The notes under the pieces were generated by a model. The model was not told the origin of the DNA. It saw only the letters and a list, made by a program, of their open reading frames with translations, and searched no databases. Below are positions 51,776-61,676 of a stretch of DNA of 64,000 bases, piece after piece; the stretch's first letter is position 1, and the number at the start of each line of letters is the position of its first letter. Location: assembly GCA_003665825.1 (NCBI GenBank), contig QPFY01000007.1, positions 186,001-250,000 on the forward strand, read 5' to 3'. The stretch is from Microbotryum silenes-acaulis (Eukaryota > Basidiomycota > Microbotryomycetes > Microbotryales > Microbotryaceae). Made by a program: the position numbers and the translations under genes.

Positions 51776-53759
51776 ACAACCTGGCGAAAGTCCGCACTGG
51801 TTTTGTCAATCTTGCTCAGCAATCTGGAGTCGGTGTCCTTGTTTGCTGGGTTCAAAAAGGCATGTCCGGTGGGCTGGTGCCAAGTGATGGTGTTCCTCAA
51901 AGCCGGGAAACGGCTCAAGGATTCCTTACGGAGGGGCTTGACGTAAGTGTTCCAGATGTAGCTGCATGCAATACACGTAATTTGGGTTAGCAGACGAATT
52001 CCGATTCGGTTCACCAGGCAACGTACGCTCGCCAGTCAAAAGTGCCGCCCAAGGGGTTGTCAAGATATCCCTGCACAATTTTGTCTGCAACGCCGCTCAG
52101 AAGTCGTTCGTACGCTCTGCAAGTCTTGTCCTTGGCGTCACGCTGCTCCGCGTTGCGGATCCTGACAAAGGTAACCTGTAGGAGACAGGCGAGGCTTTTT
52201 CAAATCAGCGCTTAGCACAGGAGACCGCGGTGGTAGTGAATTACTTACTCCGAGGCACCAGAACATAATATGTTCGTCACAGAAAGCGAGTGAGTTGTCG
52301 AGAAAGGTGATCATCAAAGAGAGCGGATCGCGCTGCTTCTTGATTTGGTCGCTAATCTTGTTCAACTGAACCGAAAACATGGGTTTCAGTCGCATTGACT
52401 GTATAGCTTCTGCTATCTTGCCTCGACTCACATGCCCGATATAGTCTGACCTTGCATCGGCCATGGCGAGAGTGAGCGCCCTCCTAGTGTTTCGACGATA
52501 TATGGCAGAGGTTTCTTCGAGTTCGGTCTTGATCAGTCTATCTTCTCGAAGAACCTTTGCCCCCGCATCCTGAGCATCTTTGTAGAAAATGCACAGCCTT
52601 GGGAGAGCGACGACCGCTTTAACGTATCGACGAAGAGAATGCTGCGGATCATAATGGTAGCAATCAGCACATGGGACTTCATTTGGCACTAGCATACATG
52701 CCGACCCACCTTCATTGTGCTCAGATCTATCTGTAGTTCCAAGGAAGGATCCAGCCCGGGTTGATTGAGGGGGTGGGTCGAACGAGCAAGCACGATTTGA
52801 AGTCCTCTCCACAGACGGCGGTTCTTGCGATCATCTGCCTTCCTCAAATCCTAGGGATGATTCAATTGTGGTTGGTCATTTATAGTAAAGGTCACACGCG
52901 TCCTGTTTTTAACTCACTTCGAGCCGGATCATGTCGGGATCCGTGGCCAGGCCACGACTAAGCAGATCCATGCTTATGGCTTCCTCTCTGTCCTCGTCGC
53001 TGTCGTGGGATTCAGGGCTGTCAAACATGATGGCGTCATCGAGTCGTGTATGCGTGAGGTCGTTTGGGTGATGCGAGCTCGGGTTACAGCTGGCTGCGTT
53101 CTCGTCGTTTCCGCTCTCATTGTCGCTCGACGAACTACTGGAATCGCCGAATTCATCACCTTCGTCCCGAAATCGTCGAGAAAGATCCCCGTTGAAGTCC
53201 CTTTCTTGGTTGTAATTCTGGTGGTCGTCTTCCGTGGTCACCGGTGGGACGAAGGTTTTGGCGTGGGGGGGCCTTGATTGGACAGCCCCCTGGGAACAGG
53301 GGCTAATGACACGTCGGCATCCCCTTCGGACTGGATAGGCGGTCGCAAGGGTTACTCGTCTCTGAACTCCAAAGACGGACCGGATCCGGTTTGCAACAAT
53401 GGGGAGTTGATCTGCCGTAGGATGGTGAGAAGCTTTATTAGCTCCCTGAAACTCAGAGCGAGTCCGGGACCAAAGAAGGCCCGGGGTTAGCGCTTTTCCC
53501 CTGCAGTGCCGTAGACCGCCACAATGGAGGGAGAATGATACATGCGGCAACTCACCAATGGGGCCAAAGTTCTACGCTTTTCACTTTTTCTGCTACGTCG
53601 AGGAGTAGGGGATGACGGGCGCTTGCGAGGAAGTGGCTGCTGATGTGGCCAGACGCGACGGCCAGCGAGTCAGCATCGATGACTTGTGCACCAATCTCAC
53701 CGGGATTCGAAAATTGGAGGAACGTGGAAACTACTTACGTTGTTGTGGAGTTGGGCCAT
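51760..53759 (-). CDS. Second copy of the unknown protein, right palindrome arm
   Basis: Mirror image of the gene at 49687-51689, with every exon and splice site preserved at mirrored positions (ATG at 53759). The protein is the same except for its C-terminal residues (RQVVAGST instead of RQVVANSVL), because the stop lies in the unpaired centre. The two genes converge, with their stops about 70 bases apart, so transcripts running past the ends would be self-complementary and could form long double-stranded RNA (inference). No function is assigned. Confidence 0.55.
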
Positions 53760-54779
53760 TCTAGGGTTGCGATGTTGGTACTTGGACAGCTGGAGGTGAT
53801 GTGGCGGGCGACGTGGCAAGAGGGAGACCCACAGGAGAAGTGGAACTTTCGAGAACGTTCAAGTTCAAGTCCCGTGAGGCACTTGACGGTTGAGGACGGG
53901 TGCAACAGGGGCGACGGGCGGTGCAATCTCCTTTTCTGGCCCACGGTGCGCCCAAAAAAGTTCAATGATTTTCCTTGAACGGTTAAAGTTCTCCTTCTAT
54001 TACAAGTTGCTATCTAACTACTGCTCATTGTTGCTTCCTATCCTTTTTTTCTGACGCACTGACGGGCCGAAGTTCGCATCCCCGATGGTGGGCCCCTCAA
54101 GCACTTGGGTCGAAGTGGAATACCTGTAGACAAGACTTGGGTATCGGATCAGAAAAAAGACATTTTAAGAAGGTGCCACATGGGTTGCAGCCCACTTGAG
54201 ACGATTGCGACCGTGCAGTGGCTTGAGAAGAGGCCGCCTGGGTCCGAGCAGCCAGATTTTCGACCGTAGTCGGTGAGGTCACTGCGGTATCGTATTTCAT
54301 GGGCTGCATGCTGTTGGCCTTGAGACCGGGCTTCTGCTGTTGGGTTATTAGTCAGAATAGAATCGGACGTTTGAACGGAATGGCCCTGTCATTGACCTTC
54401 CTGGTATTCAGAATTTTTGATCGGAGCACCTGTGCCGCGTCGCTACTCTCGTCGCGGTGAAGGCAGAACGAGAGCCAAAGTCCCCGCCCATGTGGAAATC
54501 TGCTGGCTAGGGATCCGTAAGAAATCCGGAATTATAACCCTCTTCTCCCCAAATCCCATATTCCGGGTGCATGAGAAACACAACAGACGACCGATACATG
54601 TTCTGAGGTCTTGTATAACCTTTTCATCTATGACATTTGCTGACAAGTTGATGTTGTCATGTTTTGCAAACTATAAGGAATCCAGCAGGAAAACACCGAG
54701 TTTCTAAGATGGTCAACCATATGGCGTCGTTACGGATTGTAGACATGAGAATTCCGCACGATGGAGGGTTGCGCGTGTA
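51776..54779 (-). repeat. Right arm of the 6.1-kb palindrome
   Basis: Reverse complement of the left arm, ending GTTGCGCGTGTA at 54779. Beyond it the sequence is ACTCAGGCGCTCACCG, sharing only ACTCAGG with the left flank. Confidence 0.85.
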
Positions 54780-54786
54780 ACTCAGG

Positions 54787-55746
54787 CGCTCACCGTTGTC
54801 GAAGAACTGGCGTATCGCAAAGTCGGTTACAGCTACAGCGAGACAGTCTAATTACTTCTCACACTGGCCGGCGGTATCTTGGTCTCGTGACATGGCTTAC
54901 AGCTCCTACCTTGAAGCCTCGATCGCTAGTACTGCCGCCGCCGCCGTCGAGCCTGACTGGGTGAAACCGCTGCAGCGATGCCAGGAGCCGTGTTCACCGG
55001 CAGACGACTTCAAAGGGACGACCTGTCCGACCACAACATCGAGATCGATCCTCTCTTACTGTCCGATGAAGACGACATTTACGAAGATGCTGCTGTTCAC
55101 GATGACCTCGACGCAGACGATGACGGCGACGATGGTGTCCTCGAGTCGTGCCCAAGGTGAGTGCGCCCATCCACAACAACAATTGATTACAGTCGTATAT
55201 CAATCCAATGCTAAGTGCTAGCCTCTGCTCGATACGTGAATTCAAATCGCGCAGAATTTCGAAAGGGACCACTTTCGAAAGGTTAGATGACCGTGCCCCC
55301 TGAGCTGGCTTTGGGGTTAGCAACAGATGCAGGTCTCCACCGCGTTCCCTCCCGCACAAGGCCACTCCATCTCGAGGACGCCCAAAGCGCGCGTCGTTCT
55401 TGGTGAGGAGGACAGCGTGTTTGCGGTCCACCCCTCACCTTCTCATCTCACCCCACGGGCGCCATCGCGAAGTCGACGCCATCGTCGACCCGGTCGCAAT
55501 ATCATGTGCACTACCCTCAGCTCACCCCGTGGACAGTTGCAAGCTCACCTACTGTTGCGACCAGCCCGGCTCCTTCATTGGACGGCGGTAAGCCCTTCGC
55601 CTCTGGCAAACTTTCCTCGCTCCGCCATTGGGTCGTCCGCCACAGAGCCGCCGAACCCGCGCGTTGGACAACATGACGCCAGATGAAGACAAGGTGGCCG
55701 GCATATGGTGCAAGCACGTGTTTGCGCAAAACCTCCGCCGCAGACC
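54787..55746. other. Decayed sequence between the two palindromes
   Basis: No intact gene. A plus-strand stretch near 55025-55160 reads an acidic peptide (IEIDPLLLSDEDDIYEDAAV, HDDLDADDDGDDGVLES) that resembles the acidic leader of element proteins but lacks a domain. Another at about 55668-55750 reads NMTPDEDKVAGIWCKHVFAQ. These may be exons of a degraded mobile element. Confidence 0.35.
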
Positions 55747-56052
55747 TGGACTGTGGATCATATCCCACTGAAGTCCGTCAACCGTTGGAACAAATTGCTA
55801 CGAAGCTTCCGATCGCGTCCTTCACCGTCAGTGATGTCATCGTGTGGCCAGGGTAAGTCACATGTTTGCCCGGAGATTCAGAAACACCTGCTGCATCATC
55901 AGTTCATTCCAACGGGCAAGTTGCTTTACACGAACATGTGACTTGCCATGGCCACACGATGTCATCATTGACGGTGAAGGACGCGATCGGAAGCTTCGTA
56001 GCAATTTGTTCTAACGGTTGACGGACTTCAGTCGGATATGATCCACAGTCCA
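55747..56052. repeat. Small palindrome (about 120-bp arms)
   Basis: 55747-55866 pairs with 55933-56052 as reverse complements with scattered mismatches (for example GTTGGAACAAATTG against GTTAGAACAAATTG). The centre is about 66 bases (TGCCCGGAGATTCAGAAACA...). Arm ends: TGGACTGTGGATCATAT and its complement ending at 56052. Confidence 0.85.
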
Positions 56053-56231
56053 TGGATCACTTCTATGATGGTTCGTATACCTCGATTACAGGTGTGTCAT
56101 CGCAACGTGTGTGGACTAGCGTCGCGGCTTGGGTTGGGCACAAAGAGCTTTGTCGATTGACGGAGGCCAGGACTGGTGCTGCTGAGGCGGCTGAGGCCGC
56201 CGCTGAAGCGGGTTTGTTCGGATTTGCCTAA
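56052..56231 (+). other. Short coding-like remnant after the small palindrome
   Basis: Beginning exactly at the palindrome edge the plus strand reads MDHFYDGSYTSITGVSSQRV, WTSVAAWVGHKELCRLTEAR, TGAAEAAEAAAEAGLFGFA and a stop. It looks like the C-terminal end of a larger protein whose upstream part was replaced by the inverted copy. Too short to classify. Confidence 0.3.
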
Positions 56232-57067
56232 TTTGTGCTCTTAGAGAACGTAGAGTCTAACCCCCTTCTCTGTAAATGCAATTGGAAATGTCTGGAAGCG
56301 CTCTGAACGCCTGAATTTCCAGACAAAATCTAGAGCAATCTAGCAGCGCACGGCTGAAAGCGCTTTACGCGCTTTACGCCCTGAATTGTTCTAGATGGGC
56401 TCTGAAAAGCTCTGGAGCGCGCGAGGTAGAGTTGCTGATTGGCACTGCGGCTGAGAACTATTCAGCTCGGGCTTTGTACCTTGGAATCGGAATAACATCC
56501 AGTGCTACATGTCACCCAAGCTGGAGAGTTGTACACCACTTTTCTCGGCGTCTGCCCTCCGGCACTGCAGTACCCGGGTCGTGCTGGGTGCGCCTCTACG
56601 CCGAGCACTATTACCGAGCAGAGCAGAGCAGAGCAGAGCAGAGCAGAGCAGAGCGCTTTAGAGCGCTTTCGCACCTCGACTCGACTGGCGCTGGCACGAT
56701 CTGGTCTGGCTTTCGTTGGCTCTCGTTGCCCCGCTTTGTCCCTCCACCCGTCTGCCAACCTCGCACCAGGTCGACTGCGCCTTCTCGCGCGACTTCGACT
56801 CTTGCCGCGGAGTTGAGACCGGAGTAGATCGACTGATTTTCGATAGGCTGTGGCGAGCTGTGTAACGCACCGGTGCTCCACCCCTTGCGCTCACCGACGC
56901 ACTCGACCACCGACCCACCTTCCATCTTCCATCTTCCGACCACCTTCCGACACTGTCCCCCTCTCATCGGTGAGCATCTCCCCTTCCACCCAAGCACTCG
57001 ACAGACACTGATCTCGTACATCCCACTCCCACAGTCCTCTCCCATCACCCCTCACTCTGCAAAAGCA
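56232..57067. other. Upstream region of the CK2 alpha gene
   Basis: From 56270 to 56420 there are repeated GCGCTTTAC/GCTCTGAA words with local dyads. A pentanucleotide microsatellite follows. From 56880 the plus strand is strongly C/T-rich (CTTCCATCTTCCATCTTCCG), which is probably the CK2 core promoter and 5' UTR. Confidence 0.45.
56616..56650. repeat. (GAGCA)7 microsatellite
   Basis: Seven uninterrupted GAGCA units, followed by GAGCGCTTTAGAGCGCTTT, a pair of GAGCGCTTT words. Confidence 0.9.
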
Positions 57068-58828
57068 ATGACGACCGCGCCCGGTACAGGACGATCCGAG
57101 TCGCGCGTCTATGCCGATGTCAACGACAAGTTCGGTCGCAGCTGGTGGGACTATGATGGGCTCATGGTCTCGTGGGGCGTGCAGGACAACTATGAGGTCA
57201 TCAAAAAGGTCGGACGGGGAAAGGTGAGTCGAGCCGAGCGCAACTATCTCTCCTTCACCGCCGACAGAAAGGAGAGAGGCTCCTCCCCGCCGCAGAAAAG
57301 AGATGCACACTTTCGGTGCAACTGCGTGTGGGCGCCCACTCTATTCGGTGCAGCAGCACATCTTTCGAGGAGGCACGATGGGCTGCAGCGCGCACCATCC
57401 TGTCCCGCGGAAGGCACCGGTCGGTCTCCGCTCGCCGGACACCGACCGGGCGACCGGGAACACCACCTGCTTCTCGGCCTCCATCCCTGCGACCACTCGG
57501 ACCATTCCCGGACCAGCTTTGCCATACACGAGCACTGATACTCGTCGCACACCCCCTTTCCGCACCTCCACAGTACTCTGAAGTGTTTCAGGGCGTGAAC
57601 GTGATCAACAACGAGCAATGCGTCATCAAGGTGCTCAAGCCGGTCAAGAAGAAGAAGATCAAGCGCGAGATCAAGATCCTGCAGAACCTCTCCGGCGGGC
57701 CCAACATCGTCACACTCTTGGACGTCGTCAGGGATCCTCAGGTCAGTGTCCTCATTACCTTTGTCTACGGCGAGGGGGCCTTTGCTCCGGGCTCGGCTGC
57801 AAATCTGACTTGTTCATCGATGAGCGCAAGCAGTCAAAGACGCCGAGTATCATCTTTGAATACGTCAACAACACCGACTTCAAAGTACTCTACCCCAAAT
57901 TCACCGATTACGACGTCGTAAGTGCTGCCCCTTCGCGCAACTTATCGTAATCCAAAGACGACACTGATCCCCCACCCCACCTCGATCCTTCAAAGCGGTA
58001 CTACATCAACGAACTGCTTAAAGCGCTCGATTTCTGCCACTCGAGAGGCATCATGCATCGCGACGTCAAGCCGCATAACGTCATGATCGACCACGAGAAA
58101 CGTCAACTGCGTCTCATCGACTGGGGGTTGGCCGAATTCTTCTTCCCCGCGACCGCTTACAACGTCCGCGTCGCGTCGAGGTACTTCAAAGGACCGGAGT
58201 TGTTGGTGGATTTTCAAGAGTATGACTACTCGTTGGATATGTGGTCCCTGGGGTGCATGTTCGCTTCGATGGTACGTTCGTCATGGGAACCGTGTTGGGC
58301 CTCCTGACAAGAGTGCTAATCGGACGGGTACGTGGAGACGTACAGATCTTCCGCAAGGAACCCTTCTTCCATGGTCATGACAATTATGACCAACTTGTCA
58401 AAATTACCAAAGTGCTTGGCACCGACCAATTGTACACATACCTTGGCAAGTTCCGGACGAGCACACAACCACCGCCACATCCCAAACGAGCTGACCATTC
58501 CTCCTCTTCTCGACACCACTTCCTCACCAAAAAAAACCCCTCAGAGAAGTACGACATCGAGCTCTCCAGCGAATTCGACGAAATTCTCGGCCGATACGCC
58601 AAGAAACCCTGGTCACGTTTCATCACCTCGGAGAACCAACGCTTCATCTCGAACGAGGCGATCGACTTCCTTGACAAGCTGCTGAGGTACGATCACCAGG
58701 AACGGTTGACGGCGCAGGAGGCGATGCAGCATGCATATTTCGAACCAGTTAGGATCGCGGCAAAACAGGCTGAATTGGAGAGGGCCGCGGCGGGAGGGGC
58801 ACCACAAGGGCAGCATGCGGAGGCTTGA
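57068..58828 (+). CDS. CKA1: Casein kinase 2 catalytic subunit alpha
   Basis: Predicted 355-residue constitutively active Ser/Thr kinase. Exons: 57068-57223, 57574-57741, 57834-57917, 57996-58271, 58346-58445 and 58545-58828. Motifs: [11 protein letters not shown] joined to YSEVFQG (glycine loop); [20 protein letters not shown] with the catalytic Lys and the basic cluster unique to CK2; [19 protein letters not shown] in place of DFG; the GPELLVDF P+1 region; and [19 protein letters not shown]. The fifth intron starts with GC (G/GCAAGT). Using it gives [20 protein letters not shown], exactly the expected family sequence. Without it a 33-codon in-frame insert of Ser/His/Pro-rich residues would interrupt the domain. 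The N-terminal [19 protein letters not shown] is diagnostic for CK2 alpha. Whether it corresponds to CKA1 or CKA2 cannot be said. Confidence 0.95.
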
Positions 58829-59329
58829 GGGATGTGGCTTGTTGAATGTGTATCTAGGATCCGGGGGACAGGGGCAGAAGGTCACAACATTCGCCCTCCT
58901 TCCCTCTCCATCCTCCATCTTTCCTAATTTTCTCCCACCCCTTCTTAATCCTCGTTTACCTCATCTCGAATCGAATTGTGTTCCTTCACTTCGTGTTCCT
59001 CTTTCTCTCTCGCTCTCACCTTGTGCCTAGAGTTTCGATCTGTGACTGTCTTTGCTTCTTTCCATGTGTCAAAAACTTGCCTTTGAAAACCGGCATACAT
59101 CACTGTTGCATTACACTCTGGCTCTGGACCTCGGTTCGTTAACGATTCTTTTTTGCCCCGTCGGATCTCTTAACGATTGGAACCCTGCGACTGCGTTCGG
59201 CAACGGGGTCTAATCCTCATCAAAGGTCCGAGGATTACTGTTCTTCTAACTCAACGTCTTTTAATAGCAGAGGACACCATGAAGCAAAATAATACTTCAA
59301 GCCCCCCCCCCCCCCCACCCACCCAAAAA
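58829..59329. other. Convergent 3' region, CK2 alpha / coronin
   Basis: About 500 C/T-rich bases between two stops. It includes the 15-C tract listed separately. No gene was recognised. Confidence 0.5.
59302..59316. repeat. 15-base poly-C tract next to the coronin stop
   Basis: A run of 15 C ends 13 bases before the coronin stop codon. In the coronin mRNA it is GGGTGGGTGGGG followed by more G, so the 3' UTR would start with a long G-tract capable of forming a G-quadruplex. Confidence 0.9.
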
Positions 59330-61676
59330 TCAATTGAAAGCGGCCTTGATCCTCTCCAACTTGAGTTCCAATTCGCGGATCATCGTATCGCGTTCGCTCA
59401 ACTCATCCCTCAACCTCGCGTTCTCCACTTTCAATTCTCGTAATTCTTCATCGTTGTTGTTGTTGTTGTTGTTGTTGTTCGTCGTGAGGGGAGAAGAAAA
59501 AGAGATGGGGGCACCACCGTTGGTCTTGGTCTTGTCGATGGCTTTCGATTCGACTGGGGTCGGGGCGGGGGCAGAGGGTACAGGTGTAGGAGGGGACACC
59601 GCTCGTTCGACAACGCGTTCAGGTACTTTGGCAGGGGTAGGAGCCGCAACAGGTGCCGTAACAGGCGTCGCGATCGGTGTCACTTTGACCGATTCAACCT
59701 GCTTAACCGGTGTCGCCGGCGAACTCGTCGCTGCATAAACCTTCTTCTCCCCTACTCCACCCTTCTGCTCCATCCCATTCTGTAAATCCACCAAATTCGG
59801 TTTACTCGTTTGCCCACCGAGCCATTCCTTGGCTGAAAGAGCGGCTTGATTCGATCTAGCGGGTGGGTAGAGGTCCGATTGGAACGCGTCCGATTTACGG
59901 GGTACGATAAACGAAATGGGTTCGATCATCGTTCCGGTCGCTTTGAACGCGCGCGCGATCTCGTGTTCGGCCGGGTTCAACGCGCGGGGAGGGAGGAAGG
60001 TCATGCCGCGTTGCGGTTGGGGTGAAGAGTATTCGGTACTGTTTGAAACAGTATAAGGAGATCTCCGTCAGCGAACCTATGTAAAAAAGTCCGCAATGGC
60101 GAGACGAGAAAGGGGCTCACAGGAAGAATAGGTCATCATTATCCCACTCGTAGTAGCGGACGTTTCCATCGCCTTTACCAGCCAAGAACAAGACACTGCT
60201 CGTCAAACAAAGAATCCTTATAAGCCACTACTCCTGGGCAACCTCAAAAACCCTCGCATTCGAACTCACTTGTTTCCTTCGCACCAGAAGGGCATGATCG
60301 TACCCGAGCTCTGATCAATGTTGATCGTCTTGACGGGGCCCTTGTTGAGGTCCCTCGAGTCCCACACGAACAGTTGTCGATCACTCGTTCGACTGAAGCC
60401 GGTCGTGACGATGCGGTCCAACGAACCCATCCAGCACACCCTCGAGCCTTTGATACCGGAGTGGGAATCGACGGTCGTGATCGCCTCTGCCCCGGCACGA
60501 GGGTCGAACAACCTCAACTTCTTATCCTTGCAGGTCGTCGCGAAGACCGTACCCTGATGGTCCCAGTCAATCGACTGCACCATATCGGAATGATTGACGC
60601 TCGTGTAGGCCGCCGTCTGGTGCTCGACGTCCCACACCTTGACGTCGGTCGAAGCACTGGCGAGGATTCCCTCCGCGGTAGGATGCCAGAGCACATGCCC
60701 GGCTTTTCGACCGTGGCCGACGAACTTGACGGTCGGTTCGAGGTCGTTGACGACGGGTTCGCCGGCGAGCGCATCGCGAAGGATCTGCTCGTCGACGTGG
60801 GTCAGGGCCAATCGTCCGTCCTCGCCGGCCGAGGCGACAAGCGAATCGTTGAAGGGGGACCAGTCGGTGTCGAGTACGGGTGCGGAGTGGGCACGGCACA
60901 GAGGGAACAGGTCGGGGAGCTGGTTTTGGAGTTCGAAAGGCGGGTTCGGTGTGGATGAGAGTCAGCTTGCGGCTTTGAGCACATTTACGGGGGACGGGAC
61001 TGCGGCCCCACTAGGACGCTCGCTCTGGCAACTGACCTTGCCTGTCGCATCGAGTGGGGTCACGAGGAATGCACCTCCCCCACCACTTTGGTCTAAGTAG
61101 GTAAAATATTGGGACAATCAATGATTGAGGGTTGCGAAGAGCAGTGTCCACTGGCAGCACGACGCCGAGCTTGGTACAGACGCGCCGTAGAGCTCAGACG
61201 ACTTACAGTTCACGGCGAGGTACTTGGCCGAAGCGCTGACGAGGTTGGTGTCCCATGCGCTCGCTATGTGGTGAGATCATGAGCGGGTGGGTGCGTCAGT
61301 ACGACGGGATGATGGGATGATGGGAGCCGGCTGCCTCGGTGTCGTCGCTATCATCCCAGCTCGTCACACTTGGCAGTCGGCGGTCGCCGCGACTCTCGCC
61401 ATGGACAGCTGGGACCGAGAGGATATCCGTGGGGACAAGACTGTGTGTATTCACCTGAAATCTGTGAGACGAAAGCCAAGGGTCAGTATCAGGGCAGCAC
61501 ACCCAGTGCATCCACGCCGACTCCTGAGGCTGAGCTCGGTGCGGTTGCCGTTGGAGGCTGGAACACACGGGATGGAGAGAGCATGTACTGACTTTGATGT
61601 TCTCGTGCGTCTGTTCACGCTTGGCGGGGGAGCCATAGACGTGCCTGTAGTTGCTGGCTCGGACGAAGCGATTCAT
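59330..61676 (-). CDS. CRN1: Coronin (actin-binding WD-repeat protein)
   Basis: Actin patch/F-actin regulator that works with Arp2/3. Exons: 61676-61593, 61461-61455 (only 7 bases, ATTTCAG), 61263-61207, 61092-61037 and 60919-60270, then two more ending at 59330; phases agree. The start MNRFVRASNYRHVYGSPAKR is the classic coronin N-terminus. Next are ISASAWDTNL, GGGGAFLVTPLDATGK and LPDLFPLCRAHSAPVLDTDW, followed by WD repeats (VLWHPTAEGILASASTDVKV, VFATTCKDKKLRLFDPRAG). The coronin C-terminal extension is also present (GDGNVRYYEWDNDDLFFL, TEYSSPQPQRGMTFLPPRAL). A Pro/Ala/Thr linker, an Asn run from (AAC/AAT)n and a coiled coil (ELRELKVENARLRDELSERD) finish the protein. The 7-base exon is required to bridge ENIK and the following ASAWDTN block. 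Confidence 0.93.

Larger units (their letters stand above)
48667..54779. mobile_element. 6.1-kb near-perfect palindromic element flanked by a 7-bp direct repeat
   Basis: 48667-51670 and 51776-54779 are reverse complements (3004 bases each). All open frames that I compared between the arms are identical residue for residue, and mirrored coordinates always sum to 103446, so there is no net indel. The unpaired centre is 105 bases. ACTCAGG occurs at 48655-48661 and directly after the right arm at 54780-54786. On the left it is separated from the arm by ACGAC. That pattern fits a target-site duplication with a slightly asymmetric end, so a single insertion event. The arms carry the same gene in convergent orientation. 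No known transposase motif (DDE, RT, tyrosine recombinase) was recognised. An assembly or amplification artefact is the main alternative. Confidence 0.75.

Noticed and set aside
48667..54779. Pure assembly or amplification artefact as explanation of the palindrome
   Set aside because: It cannot be excluded, but unique flanks on both sides and the shared ACTCAGG favour a real insertion. Left as the main test in the findings.
58446..58544. CK2 alpha with a 33-residue in-frame insertion
   Set aside because: A GC-AG intron with a perfect GCAAGT donor restores the exact family sequence, so the insert is treated as intronic.
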